This document shows, piece by piece, positions 34,022-41,565 of a stretch of 64,000 nucleotides of DNA (position 1 is the first letter of the stretch; each line of letters opens with the position of its first letter). The notes under the pieces were generated by a model, which made no database searches, was not told where the DNA came from, and worked only from the letters and a program-made list of their open reading frames with translations. The translations under genes were made by a program, and so were the position numbers. Origin of the DNA: Cytobacillus solani (GTDB lineage: Bacteria > Bacillota > Bacilli > Bacillales > Cytobacillaceae); assembly GCF_001420595.1 (NCBI RefSeq), contig NZ_LJIX01000006.1, positions 738,361 through 802,360 of the forward strand, in the 5' to 3' direction.

Positions 34022-34724
34022 GGTAAGCGGCATTCATGCGTTTTACGGAAATATACAGGTACTAAAAAATATTGATCTGCAAGTGGAAGAGGGAAGTATA
34101 GTAACTATTCTTGGAGCGAATGGAGCAGGGAAAACAACGATGATGAAGACCGTTGCTGGACTATTAAAACCCCAGCAAGGAAAGATTGAATTTCTTGGGG
34201 AAGATGTAACTGGATTAAGACCGGATCAGCTATTACGAAAAGGCATTGCCCTTGTGCCAGAAGGACGGCAAATATTAGCAGGCATGACAGTCATGGAAAA
34301 TCTGGAGATGGGGGCTTATCATCGGAAAGATAATGAAATTGGACAGGATCTAGAAAAAGTACTTGAGAGATTCCCCATTTTAAAAGAAAGAGAAAAACAG
34401 CTTGGGGGAACTTTGTCAGGGGGGCAGCAGCAGATGCTGGCGATAGCGAGAGCCATCCTAAGCCGGCCAAAGCTATTGCTGCTCGATGAACCGTCGATGG
34501 GACTTGCACCGCTCATTGTCGCAGATATTTTTAAAATTATCAAAGAAATTAATGAAGCAGGTACAACCGTTCTGCTTGTTGAACAAAATGCAAGGCAAGC
34601 GTTAAAAATATCAGATTACGGGTATGTGATGGAAATCGGAAAAATTGTTGCAGATGGGAAAGCAAAGGATTTGTTGAATGATCCACGGATTATGGAAGCG
34701 TACCTTGGGCGGAAGTCTAGTTAG
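34014..34724 (+). CDS. livF: Branched-chain amino-acid ABC ATPase LivF
   Basis: 236 residues. Walker A GANGAGKTT, signature LSGGQQQMLAIARAI, Walker B LLLLDEPSMGLAP, H-loop VEQN in place of a histidine (usual for LivF). The frame is open from 33978, but GAGGAGG just upstream is spaced for the ATG at 34014, which overlaps the livG stop (ATGCTTAA). It ends the operon. Confidence 0.94.
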   Translation: MLKVSGIHAFYGNIQVLKNIDLQVEEGSIVTILGANGAGKTTMMKTVAGLLKPQQGKIEFLGEDVTGLRPDQLLRKGIALVPEGRQILAGMTVMENLEMGAYHRKDNEIGQDLEKVLERFPILKEREKQLGGTLSGGQQQMLAIARAILSRPKLLLLDEPSMGLAPLIVADIFKIIKEINEAGTTVLLVEQNARQALKISDYGYVMEIGKIVADGKAKDLLNDPRIMEAYLGRKSS

Positions 34725-34735
34725 TAATAGGTGTA

Positions 34736-34787
34736 AAAGCTAAGGTGGGTGTCAAATTTGTTTGACATCCACTTTGGCTTTTTTTAT
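34736..34787 (+). terminator. Terminator of the liv operon
   Basis: A long hairpin, AAAGCTAAGGTGGGTGTCAAA with TTTGACATCCACTTTGGCTT (a few mismatches), followed by a run of seven T. Confidence 0.88.
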
Positions 34788-34838
34788 CATATAGATGTAA
34801 AAGGTTTTTTACACCTTGCGAATGTGGAGGCATATGGA

Positions 34839-35054
34839 ATGGAGAATAGAATTAAGGAGTACAGAGAAAAAAACGATCTTTCACAAGGGGAATTAGCCGA
34901 ATTGTGTAATGTAAGCCGGCAAACAATTAATGCGATCGAGAACAACAAGTATGACCCCAGTTTACAGTTAGCATTTGAACTGGCAAGGAACTTACAAGTA
35001 ACGATAGAAGATATATTTCTGTATTCAGAGAATGGGGGAAAAAAGAATGGATAA
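34839..35054 (+). CDS. Small XRE-family transcriptional regulator
   Basis: 71 residues, essentially one helix-turn-helix: [20 protein letters not shown] then [19 protein letters not shown], the common short YgzD/YozG-like type. The start is ATG at 34839 after GGAGG; an earlier in-frame GTG at 34749 lies in the terminator of the liv operon and is not credible. It overlaps the following membrane protein gene by 8 bases (ATGGATAA), so the pair is translated together. The regulator probably controls its own operon. Confidence 0.88.
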   Translation: MENRIKEYREKNDLSQGELAELCNVSRQTINAIENNKYDPSLQLAFELARNLQVTIEDIFLYSENGGKKNG

Positions 35055-35439
35055 GTCTAGAAAAATCATTGCAGTTTTAGCTTTTGTTGTTTTTTGTACT
35101 CTCACAGGCTTCACGTTATACAAATGGGTGCGATTTGGTACGATAGATGGAGGTTCTATATTTTTTAGTTTTCTTGCATTATCGTATTTTTTTAATTGGC
35201 TTAATTGGGGCAGACATGATGGCGGTGGAGAGAAAGATGAATTAGACAGGCATATTGAAACACAGAGCGCAAAAATAGGGTATTTTGTATTAATGATTTT
35301 GGCTGGTATTATTTTGTTTATTTCAGAAGGTGTATCTAATTTAAATGATATTAAGAATTATCCTTTGCTTATTGTAGTGGGCCTTACATTTGTTACACTT
35401 CCGATTACAGAGTTTATCTATTCAAGGAAGTTTAAATAA
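35047..35439 (+). CDS. Small membrane protein paired with an XRE regulator
   Basis: 130 residues, four hydrophobic helices: [51 protein letters not shown] and the C-terminal [20 protein letters not shown] charged loop ([15 protein letters not shown]) lies between helices 2 and 3. Short XRE regulators followed by small membrane proteins are frequent in Bacilli, but the role is not known. The start is ATG at 35047 inside the regulator stop region. The 197 bases to the next gene hold no recognised feature. Confidence 0.7.
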   Translation: MDKSRKIIAVLAFVVFCTLTGFTLYKWVRFGTIDGGSIFFSFLALSYFFNWLNWGRHDGGGEKDELDRHIETQSAKIGYFVLMILAGIILFISEGVSNLNDIKNYPLLIVVGLTFVTLPITEFIYSRKFK

Positions 35440-35636
35440 TATAAATCAAATAGTCTAAAAGGTTATGGAAACATTATTAACTGAAAAGAGAACCCATCAA
35501 GAATCGAAATAAGCAGTCCTTCATATTATTCACCTGTCTTTTTTGAATAAATTATTTAAAAATTCCGTAAAAGGAGATATGATAATACTAATCATTTATT
35601 TAGGGATTCGAAGGAAAACTGCTTGGGGGATAACAT

Positions 35637-37367
35637 ATGTTAAAGGTCATTACCTATTTAAAGCCATACCGGATTGCAGTCGTCATTGCACTTATATTAA
35701 TGCTGACAGAGCTTGGAGTAGAGCTTGTTCAGCCGTTTTTCATGGCAAAGATTATTGATGAGGGCATCCAAGTGAACAATTTGTCCGCGGTAATGAAATG
35801 GGGCGGTATAATGGTCGTGTTTTCAATTATCTCTTTTGCAGCAGGAGTGATTAACTCCTTTTATGCAGCCCATGTAAGTCAAAACTTTGGTTTCGATGTA
35901 AGGAAGGCTTTATTTGAAAAGGTTCAATCCTTTTCATTTGCGAATTTCAATCAATTCCCTGCATCCTCTTTAATTACAAGGATGACGAATGATATTACGC
36001 AAATTCAAAACACTGTTTTTATGAGCTTGAGGATCATGCTTCGCGCACCGCTGCTGATTATTGGCGGGTTAATGATGGCGTTCGTTGTTAATGTAAAGCT
36101 TGCCTTGATCTTATCTGCGGTAATTCCCTTTTTGTTTATTTTTCTTATTTGGGTGATGAATAAAGGGAGAGTATTATTTAAGAATGTGCAGGAAAGATTA
36201 GACTCAGTGAATGGCGTCATGAGGGAAACGCTGACAGGCATTCGTCTCATAAAGGCTTTTATCAGACGAAAATATGAGGTCAGCCGGTTTGCTACGGCAA
36301 ACAAGGAATTAAAGGATCGAACGGTCACGGCATTACGGGTCATGGAAGTAGCGATGCCAGTATTGTTATTTATTATGAATGTAAGCATTATTGGCGTTCT
36401 TTGGTTTGGGAATATGCAGCTGAATACAGGCGAAGTAAAGGTAGGGGAAGTAGTAGCGATTGTTAACTATGCCACACGGATAACGGCTGCCTTCTCAATC
36501 TTTTCTTTTATCATTATGGCTTTTTCACGTGCAAGGGCTTCTTCCAGCCGAATTGTGGAGGTAATGGAAACGCCGGTTGATCTTCTTGATCGAAAAGATG
36601 CTGACTCCGTATTCGCTGTGAAAGAAGGGAAGATTGAGTTTAAGAATGTCATGTTTCAATATCCTGAAACGGAAACTTCTGCAATTGATGATATTAGCTT
36701 TACAGTTCAGCCAGGGCAAACGGTCGCTATTCTGGGTGCGACAGGTTCAGGGAAAACTTCGCTATTTCAACTGATCCCACGGCTATATGATGTGAATAGC
36801 GGGCAAGTATTAATAGATGGCATGGATGTTCGCGAGATGAAGATGGAGAGTTTGCGAAAGCAAATCGGATTTGTCCCGCAGGAAGCTTTGTTGTTTTCCG
36901 GGAGTGTAAAAGAAAACATTGGGTGGGGGAAAGAGAATGTTTCCATGGAGGAAATGATGGAAGCAGCAAAAGATGCGCAAATTTATGAAACAATTAAGAA
37001 ATTGCCAAATCAATTTGAAACAAAGCTAGGACAAAAAGGGGTGAATCTTTCTGGAGGGCAAAAACAGCGGCTTTCCATCGCAAGGGCGTTGGTTAGACAG
37101 CCAAAAATACTCCTGCTGGATGATAGCACAAGTGCATTAGATCGAAGAACAGAGGCAAAATTGCTTCTGGCGCTAAAAGCATACACATGCACAACCTTAA
37201 TCATCACACAGAAAATTAGTACGGCAATGGAAGCGGATCAGATTCTTCTTCTAGAGAATGGGAAATTATTAGCTAAAGGGACGCATGACTCTTTGCTTGA
37301 AACCTCGAAGCTTTATAATGAAATTTTCAGCTCCCAATCGAGAGAGGAGAGCAGAAATTATGCTTAA
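35637..37367 (+). CDS. ABC exporter half-transporter, degenerate subunit of a heterodimer
   Basis: 576 residues: six membrane helices (about 1-310) and a nucleotide-binding domain. Walker A is GATGSGKTS and the signature [15 protein letters not shown] is intact, but Walker B ends LLLDDSTSALD (catalytic glutamate replaced by aspartate) and the H-loop reads ITQKIST (glutamine in place of histidine). This is the pattern of the inactive-site partner in heterodimeric exporters such as YfiB/YfiC, BmrC/BmrD and TM287/288. GGGGGATAACAT precedes the ATG. It overlaps the next gene by 8 bases. The substrate is probably a drug or lipid. Confidence 0.88.
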   Translation: MLKVITYLKPYRIAVVIALILMLTELGVELVQPFFMAKIIDEGIQVNNLSAVMKWGGIMVVFSIISFAAGVINSFYAAHVSQNFGFDVRKALFEKVQSFSFANFNQFPASSLITRMTNDITQIQNTVFMSLRIMLRAPLLIIGGLMMAFVVNVKLALILSAVIPFLFIFLIWVMNKGRVLFKNVQERLDSVNGVMRETLTGIRLIKAFIRRKYEVSRFATANKELKDRTVTALRVMEVAMPVLLFIMNVSIIGVLWFGNMQLNTGEVKVGEVVAIVNYATRITAAFSIFSFIIMAFSRARASSSRIVEVMETPVDLLDRKDADSVFAVKEGKIEFKNVMFQYPETETSAIDDISFTVQPGQTVAILGATGSGKTSLFQLIPRLYDVNSGQVLIDGMDVREMKMESLRKQIGFVPQEALLFSGSVKENIGWGKENVSMEEMMEAAKDAQIYETIKKLPNQFETKLGQKGVNLSGGQKQRLSIARALVRQPKILLLDDSTSALDRRTEAKLLLALKAYTCTTLIITQKISTAMEADQILLLENGKLLAKGTHDSLLETSKLYNEIFSSQSREESRNYA

Positions 37368-39186
37368 AGAGATAATTAGACCTTTTCAATATAAGAAAAT
37401 GAAGCATTTGAAAATAGAGGACTCACAAAGCAAGAATAAACAAAAATCAAAGAATTATTTTGCTACTTTAAAAAGAATCTGGTATTTTCTTTCTTCGAAT
37501 AAAGGGCTCTTATTTCTTGTCTTATTCATGGTATTCCTTAGCTCTGCCCTAGGATTGCTTGGCCCGTATTTAGTTGGAATGGCGATAGACGATTATATTG
37601 TTACTAGAAAAATGGATGGGTTCGTGACTCTCTTAGTAAGTCTTGGAGTGATTTATGTTTTCTATTCCTTAACGATCTGGTTCCAGAACTACTGGATGAT
37701 CGGGATTGCGCAGGATACTGTTTATACGATGAGGATGAGGCTATTTCAGCATTTGCATAAGCTGCCGATTCCATTCTTTGATAAACGCCAGCATGGCGAA
37801 TTAATGAGCAGGATCACAAATGATATTGAAAATGTAAGCTCCACACTAAACAGCTCTGTCATCCAAATTTTTTCAAGCTTACTTACCCTTATTGGGACAG
37901 TGGCTGTAATGCTTTGGCTAAGCCCGTTGTTGACTCTATTAACCTTGATTATCGTTCCTCTCATGTTTTTCGGAATGAAGTGGATTACGAAACGGACTGG
38001 ACCATTATTTAAAGAACAGCAGCGAAATCTTGGGGAATTAAATGGTTTTATTGAAGAAACGATTTCAGGGCAGCGAATTATTAAGACGTTTTCACAAGAA
38101 AAGAAGGTCACGGCAGAATTTTTGGAAAAGGGTGAACGGTTAAAAGCGGCAGGCTTTTGGGCACAGACTTATTCTGGCCTTATTCCGAAGCTAATGAATG
38201 TCTTGAACAATTTGAGCTTTGCGATTATTGCTGGGATCGGAGGGATCCTCGCATTAAATAATATGATTTCTATCGGTGTGATCGTTATCTTTGTCGAGTA
38301 TTCCCGTCAATTTACCCGTCCATTAAATGATCTTGCGAATCAATTTAATACACTATTATCTGCCGTTGCAGGTGCAGAAAGGGTATTTGAAATTTTAGAT
38401 GAAGAGGAAGAATTTAAAAATGAACGCTCGCTCCATGAGCTGCCGCAGGTAAAGGGAGAAGTAGAATTTAAAAACGTTACCTTTTCCTATGAAGAGGAAA
38501 GCAAGACGGTTAAGAATATTGACTTCCATGTGTATCCTGGTGAGACCGCCGCGTTTGTTGGACCTACAGGCGCTGGGAAAACAACCCTAATTAACTTGCT
38601 TTCCCGTTTTTATGAAGTGGATAGCGGGGGGATTTTTATCGATGGATATGATCTTTCTAAAGTAAAAAAAGAAAGCTTACGTAAGTATATGGGCTTTGTA
38701 TTACAGGATTCGTTCATGTTTCAAGGAACGGTTCGCGAAAATATTCGCTATGGAAGACTTGCGGCAAGCGATGATGCAGTGGTTGAAGCAGCTAAGCTGG
38801 CCAATGCCCATTCCTTTATTGTAAAGCTTCCGGATGGCTATGACACCGTTTTGAGTCAGGAGGGTAGCGGTATTAGCCAAGGACAAAAGCAGCTGTTATC
38901 AATAGCGAGGGCATTTCTTGCCAATCCATCCATCTTAATATTAGATGAAGCAACAAGCAGTATTGACACAGTCACAGAATTGAAGATACAAGCGGCATTG
39001 CAGAAATTAATGAACGGAAGAACAAGCTTTGTAATTGCCCATCGGTTAAATACGATTCAAAACGCAGATCGGATATTTGTCCTTGATGAAGGAAGAATTA
39101 TAGAGGAAGGCAATCATGATACCTTGCTGAAGAAAAAAGGGTTTTACTATCAATTGCATGGGAAGGCAGCTGCTTCAGGGATATAA
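37360..39186 (+). CDS. ABC exporter half-transporter, catalytic subunit of a heterodimer
   Basis: 608 residues: an N-terminal extension with basic residues, six membrane helices, and an ATPase domain. Walker A is GPTGAGKTT, Walker B is LILDEATSSID with the catalytic glutamate, the H-loop is IAHRLNT, but the signature is degenerate (ISQGQKQLLSIARAF). It therefore complements the upstream subunit: one complete ATP site is formed from its Walker motifs and the partner LSGGQ. The frame opens at 37285, but GAGGAG precedes the ATG at 37360, which overlaps the partner stop (ATGCTTAA). Lengths of 576/608 fit YfiB/YfiC. Confidence 0.88.
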   Translation: MLKEIIRPFQYKKMKHLKIEDSQSKNKQKSKNYFATLKRIWYFLSSNKGLLFLVLFMVFLSSALGLLGPYLVGMAIDDYIVTRKMDGFVTLLVSLGVIYVFYSLTIWFQNYWMIGIAQDTVYTMRMRLFQHLHKLPIPFFDKRQHGELMSRITNDIENVSSTLNSSVIQIFSSLLTLIGTVAVMLWLSPLLTLLTLIIVPLMFFGMKWITKRTGPLFKEQQRNLGELNGFIEETISGQRIIKTFSQEKKVTAEFLEKGERLKAAGFWAQTYSGLIPKLMNVLNNLSFAIIAGIGGILALNNMISIGVIVIFVEYSRQFTRPLNDLANQFNTLLSAVAGAERVFEILDEEEEFKNERSLHELPQVKGEVEFKNVTFSYEEESKTVKNIDFHVYPGETAAFVGPTGAGKTTLINLLSRFYEVDSGGIFIDGYDLSKVKKESLRKYMGFVLQDSFMFQGTVRENIRYGRLAASDDAVVEAAKLANAHSFIVKLPDGYDTVLSQEGSGISQGQKQLLSIARAFLANPSILILDEATSSIDTVTELKIQAALQKLMNGRTSFVIAHRLNTIQNADRIFVLDEGRIIEEGNHDTLLKKKGFYYQLHGKAAASGI

Positions 39187-39203
39187 TCTAATGTTTCTGG
39201 AAT

Positions 39204-39338
39204 GCTAGATAAACTGCTACAATTGCTAGATAAAATAGTTAGAATGCTAGATATATTGATTGAACTGCTAGATAAATAGCTGCAATTGCTAGATAAAAGG
39301 AAACAAATGCTTGAAATATTATAAAAGTTGCTAAAAAA
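39204..39338. repeat. Seven-unit 21-bp tandem repeat
   Basis: GCTAGAT starts at 39204, 39225, 39246, 39267 and 39288, exactly 21 bases apart; two decayed units (GCTTGAA at 39309, GCTAAAA at 39330) keep the same phase. Only about ten bases per unit are well conserved. It fills the space between the ABC exporter stop and the terminator. Confidence 0.85.
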
Positions 39339-39353
39339 ATGCAGAGCATTCCG

Positions 39354-39409
39354 ATAGAAATAGAAAAACCTGTGAAATTGATCGTTTTCACAGGTTTTTC
39401 TATTTCTAT
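39354..39409. terminator. Long perfect bidirectional terminator
   Basis: 24-bp perfect arms (39354-39377 and 39386-39409) around an 8-base loop; the core is AAAAACCTGTGAAA / TTTCACAGGTTTTT. The right arm includes the stop codon of the minus-strand VWA gene. It serves both convergent genes. Confidence 0.9.
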
Positions 39410-40074
39410 TGAATCACTCTTTTAGCTTTCGCTTCTTTTAGCCATTCTGGAAACTCATTTAGAAGCAGATTGTATAATTCCTCATCAGAAATGGTTTCAA
39501 TATTTTGAATATGGAAGAAGTTTGCATTATCGATGAAGCGCCCATCCATTTCATCTAGTTTTTTAAGGACATCAAAATTAGAATCTCCAATGCCAACAAA
39601 CTGCCAGAAGAGCGGTTTATCAGAGGAAGAAACAACTGGCTTTTTGATCGTGCTTTTACAGCCTCCATCATTAATAAATACAATAAATGCAGGATCTGAA
39701 CTTGGGTCTTCTACCGTATATTTATGAATGACATCCTCCATAACCGGCGGCTCATCATTTCTGCCAAACTTATGGATTAAAGAGTTGTTCAAAATATATT
39801 GATCCACATATCCTTCAAAGTCAATTTCTGTAACAGGTTTCAATCTAGAAAACTCATTATCATATACCCACACATCTAATGATCCATCATCATCAAATTG
39901 GCTTGCGACAGCAAGAATCCGCTCGACTACCTTCTGAACAGTTCCGTTTTTATATAAACGCCGCATGGATCCAGAAATATCTAATACGAGTGCGACTCTT
40001 GCTGTTACATTTGTTAAATTCCTTTTCTCAAGAACGATACGTGCCGATTTTTTTAATAGGCTGATTGTGCTCAT
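39406..40074 (-). CDS. VWA-domain protein (tellurium-resistance TerF/TerY-like)
   Basis: 222 residues. The metal-ion-dependent adhesion site is ALVLDISGSMRRLY (D32, S34, S36), with later motif elements at FGRNDEPPVMEDVI and FINDGG. GIGDSNFDVLKKLDEMDGR is typical of the vWA branch found in TerF and in ter gene clusters. No terD, terC or other stress-cluster genes are nearby, so it is an orphan here. GAGGAAGC-type ribosome bases precede the ATG. Its role is unknown; VWA proteins usually scaffold protein complexes. Confidence 0.82.
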   Translation of the reverse strand: MSTISLLKKSARIVLEKRNLTNVTARVALVLDISGSMRRLYKNGTVQKVVERILAVASQFDDDGSLDVWVYDNEFSRLKPVTEIDFEGYVDQYILNNSLIHKFGRNDEPPVMEDVIHKYTVEDPSSDPAFIVFINDGGCKSTIKKPVVSSSDKPLFWQFVGIGDSNFDVLKKLDEMDGRFIDNANFFHIQNIETISDEELYNLLLNEFPEWLKEAKAKRVIQ

Positions 40075-40182
40075 AAGCTTCCTCCTTGATTAGTTTTGGA
40101 CAAGTACTGCTTTAAATGTACCATAATGCTGATAATAAGTATTATGAAAATTAAAGAAGGATGATAGGTATGCGAGTGTCTG

Positions 40183-40246
40183 TTATCCACAAAGTTATGA
40201 ACATTAAAAATGGCGTTTTAATCAGCAGTTGGTTAGGTTACCCACA
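40183..40246. other. DnaA-box-like sites in a gene-free stretch
   Basis: Between 40075 and 40506 no gene was found. TTATCCACA (40183-40191) is a perfect DnaA box and TTACCCACA (40238-40246) differs at one base; TTATACAAA follows at about 40275. The perfect palindrome-like CTTGTGTTCACAAG lies at 40260-40273. The significance is uncertain. Confidence 0.35.
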
Positions 40247-40318
40247 AGATGTTAATAACCTTGTGTTCACAAGTTATACAAATTCGTATGATGTTTTGTG
40301 AAGAATTGGTGAAGTGGA

Positions 40319-40347
40319 TTGTTAATTGTGTAAGAATAGCGTATATT
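40319..40347 (+). promoter_or_regulatory. SigA-type promoter upstream of the DoxD-like gene
   Basis: TTGTTA (40319-40324), 17 bases, TATATT (40342-40347). The start point would fall near 40354, just before the first Rex-like site, giving a leader of about 150 bases. Confidence 0.6.
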
Positions 40348-40362
40348 AAAGGTGTAGAAAGA

Positions 40363-40380
40363 AAGTGAAACACTTCACAA
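40363..40380. promoter_or_regulatory. Rex-like operator 1
   Basis: AAGTGAAACACTTCACAA against the Rex consensus TTGTGAA-N4-TTCACAA: two mismatches, both at the outer left end. It lies about 10 bases downstream of the proposed start point, a repressing position. Confidence 0.6.
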
Positions 40381-40460
40381 AGAAGTAAGCTGAATCAGAC
40401 CTTTCTACAAAATAAGCTGGCCGGCTTGAACCCTTAGAGGGTAAAAAAATTTACATCATA

Positions 40461-40478
40461 TTGTGAATAAGATCACAA
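40461..40478. promoter_or_regulatory. Rex-like (or Fnr-like) operator 2
   Basis: TTGTGAATAAGATCACAA has one mismatch to the Rex consensus; it also fits the Fnr/Crp pattern TGTGA-N6-TCACA exactly. It lies 28 bases before the DoxD-like start codon. Confidence 0.55.
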
Positions 40479-40506
40479 TATAATCAATTTATTGGAGATG
40501 ATTACT

Positions 40507-41010
40507 ATGAAATGGTGGAAAACTCCTCAAGCAGCGGTAGCATGGACAATTTTACGAATTTGGCTAGGGATTCAATGGATCCAAGGCGGATGGCATAAGG
40601 TCGTTGATGGATTTGATGCCAGTGGATTTATGCAAGGAGCGATTGCGAAGGCATCTGGTGAAAATCCCGCAGTGCAAGGTTGGTATGCAGGCTTTCTAGA
40701 AAACTTCGCATTACCGAATGCTGATCTATTTAGCACATTAGTTGCATACGGTGAAGTTCTTGTTGGACTTGGTTTAATTCTTGGAGCAGCAACAATCCCA
40801 GCATTAATTGCAGGTGCATTTATGAACCTTAACTTCTTATTAGCAGGAACTGTCAGCACTAATCCAATCCTTTATACAGCAGCCATTATCTTACTCTTTA
40901 CAGGTAGCGGAGCATACTTCTGGGGCGTTGACCGCTTTGCCATCCCATATGTAAAGAACCTCATTGGAAAACGAGGAAATGAAGAAAACAATACAGCACA
41001 TAATCACTAA
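40507..41010 (+). CDS. DoxD/DoxX-family membrane protein
   Basis: 167 residues, four hydrophobic helices. The N-terminal LRIWLGIQWIQGGWHKV and GEVLVGLGLILGAATIPALIAGA are typical of DoxD-like quinone-linked proteins (thiosulfate:quinone oxidoreductase small subunit family), though a catalytic role is not shown for most. The frame opens at TTG 40492, but GGAG at 40496 points to the ATG at 40507. Two Rex-like operators upstream suggest control by the NADH/NAD+ ratio or oxygen limitation. The tail is histidine/asparagine-rich. Confidence 0.85.
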   Translation: MKWWKTPQAAVAWTILRIWLGIQWIQGGWHKVVDGFDASGFMQGAIAKASGENPAVQGWYAGFLENFALPNADLFSTLVAYGEVLVGLGLILGAATIPALIAGAFMNLNFLLAGTVSTNPILYTAAIILLFTGSGAYFWGVDRFAIPYVKNLIGKRGNEENNTAHNH

Positions 41011-41018
41011 TAATATAG

Positions 41019-41056
41019 GAAGCAAGCTCCTGACATGGGAAGCTTGCTTCTTTTTT
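41019..41056 (+). terminator. Terminator of the DoxD-like gene
   Basis: GAAGCAAGCT (41019-41028) pairs with AGCTTGCTTC (41041-41050), then TTTTTTATT. It may also end the convergent yfhD transcript. Confidence 0.88.
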
Positions 41057-41066
41057 ATTCATATAT

Positions 41067-41258
41067 CTAACTTTTTCTTTGCTTTCCTTTAACTCTTTGA
41101 TTGGCAGCATTTGCACGAGCTTGTGCTTCTAGATCAGCTTGGTCTGCTAGCTCTGCTGAATACTCTTCGTCAATTCCATCAGATTTCATATTTTGTGGAA
41201 CTTGTGGAAGTGATGCTTTGTTTTTATCTCGAGATCTTTGTCCGCGTGAACGACCCAT
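41067..41258 (-). CDS. yfhD: YfhD-like small protein
   Basis: 63 residues, very hydrophilic: a basic start (MGRSRGQRSRDKNKASLPQV) and an acidic/alanine-rich middle (EEYSAELADQADLEAQARAN), matching YfhD of B. subtilis by memory of the family and by its position before yfhE and yfhF. Function unknown. The longest frame starts at 41276, but AAAGGAG lies inside it; ATG at 41258 is preferred. A long perfect hairpin ends 2 bases before that ribosome site, so yfhD seems to depend on read-through from upstream. Confidence 0.85.
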   Translation of the reverse strand: MGRSRGQRSRDKNKASLPQVPQNMKSDGIDEEYSAELADQADLEAQARANAANQRVKGKQRKS

Positions 41259-41274
41259 AATAAAAACTCCTTTC

Positions 41275-41318
41275 AAAAATAAAAGTACGGAACACCATGG
41301 TTCCGTACTTTTATTTTT
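41275..41318 (-). terminator. Terminator-like hairpin abutting the yfhD ribosome site
   Basis: 19-bp perfect arms (41275-41293 and 41300-41318), core AAAAGTACGGAAC / GTTCCGTACTTTT, with a T-tract on the minus strand. It lies 29 bases after the yfhE stop and 2 bases before the yfhD ribosome site. Confidence 0.8.
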
Positions 41319-41347
41319 GCCATTAATAATCTCTCTATGAATGGAAA

Positions 41348-41473
41348 TTAATGTTTTGATTTATTGTCGACATAACCGCCTGCACGATCCGCCCGCTGAA
41401 ATTCACGTACATAAAGCACCTCTTGCATGCTTGATAATGTTCGTTTCTTTTTATTCTTTGTTTTTTTATCCAC
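41348..41473 (-). CDS. yfhE: YfhE-like small protein
   Basis: A 41-residue gene found by reading the minus strand. The product begins with a lysine-rich stretch and continues RTLSSMQEVLYVREFQRADR then AGGYVDN, the YfhE family pattern. It starts at GTG 41473, spaced 8 bases from AAAGGA; an overlapping ATG three codons earlier abuts the ribosome site and is less likely. Position between yfhD and yfhF is as in B. subtilis. Function unknown, possibly sporulation-related. Confidence 0.82.
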   Translation of the reverse strand: MDKKTKNKKKRTLSSMQEVLYVREFQRADRAGGYVDNKSKH

Positions 41474-41565
41474 TGCGATCATCCTTTCCACATAAGGTCA
41501 TTTTCACATCTTCCTTATTTTTCCCTTATCAAATAGGATTGATACAGCCAATTGAAATTTTTGAA

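Noticed and set aside
35543-35758. A 71-codon frame running into the first ABC exporter gene
   Set aside because: It overlaps the strongly supported ABC frame by over 100 bases and has no family likeness.
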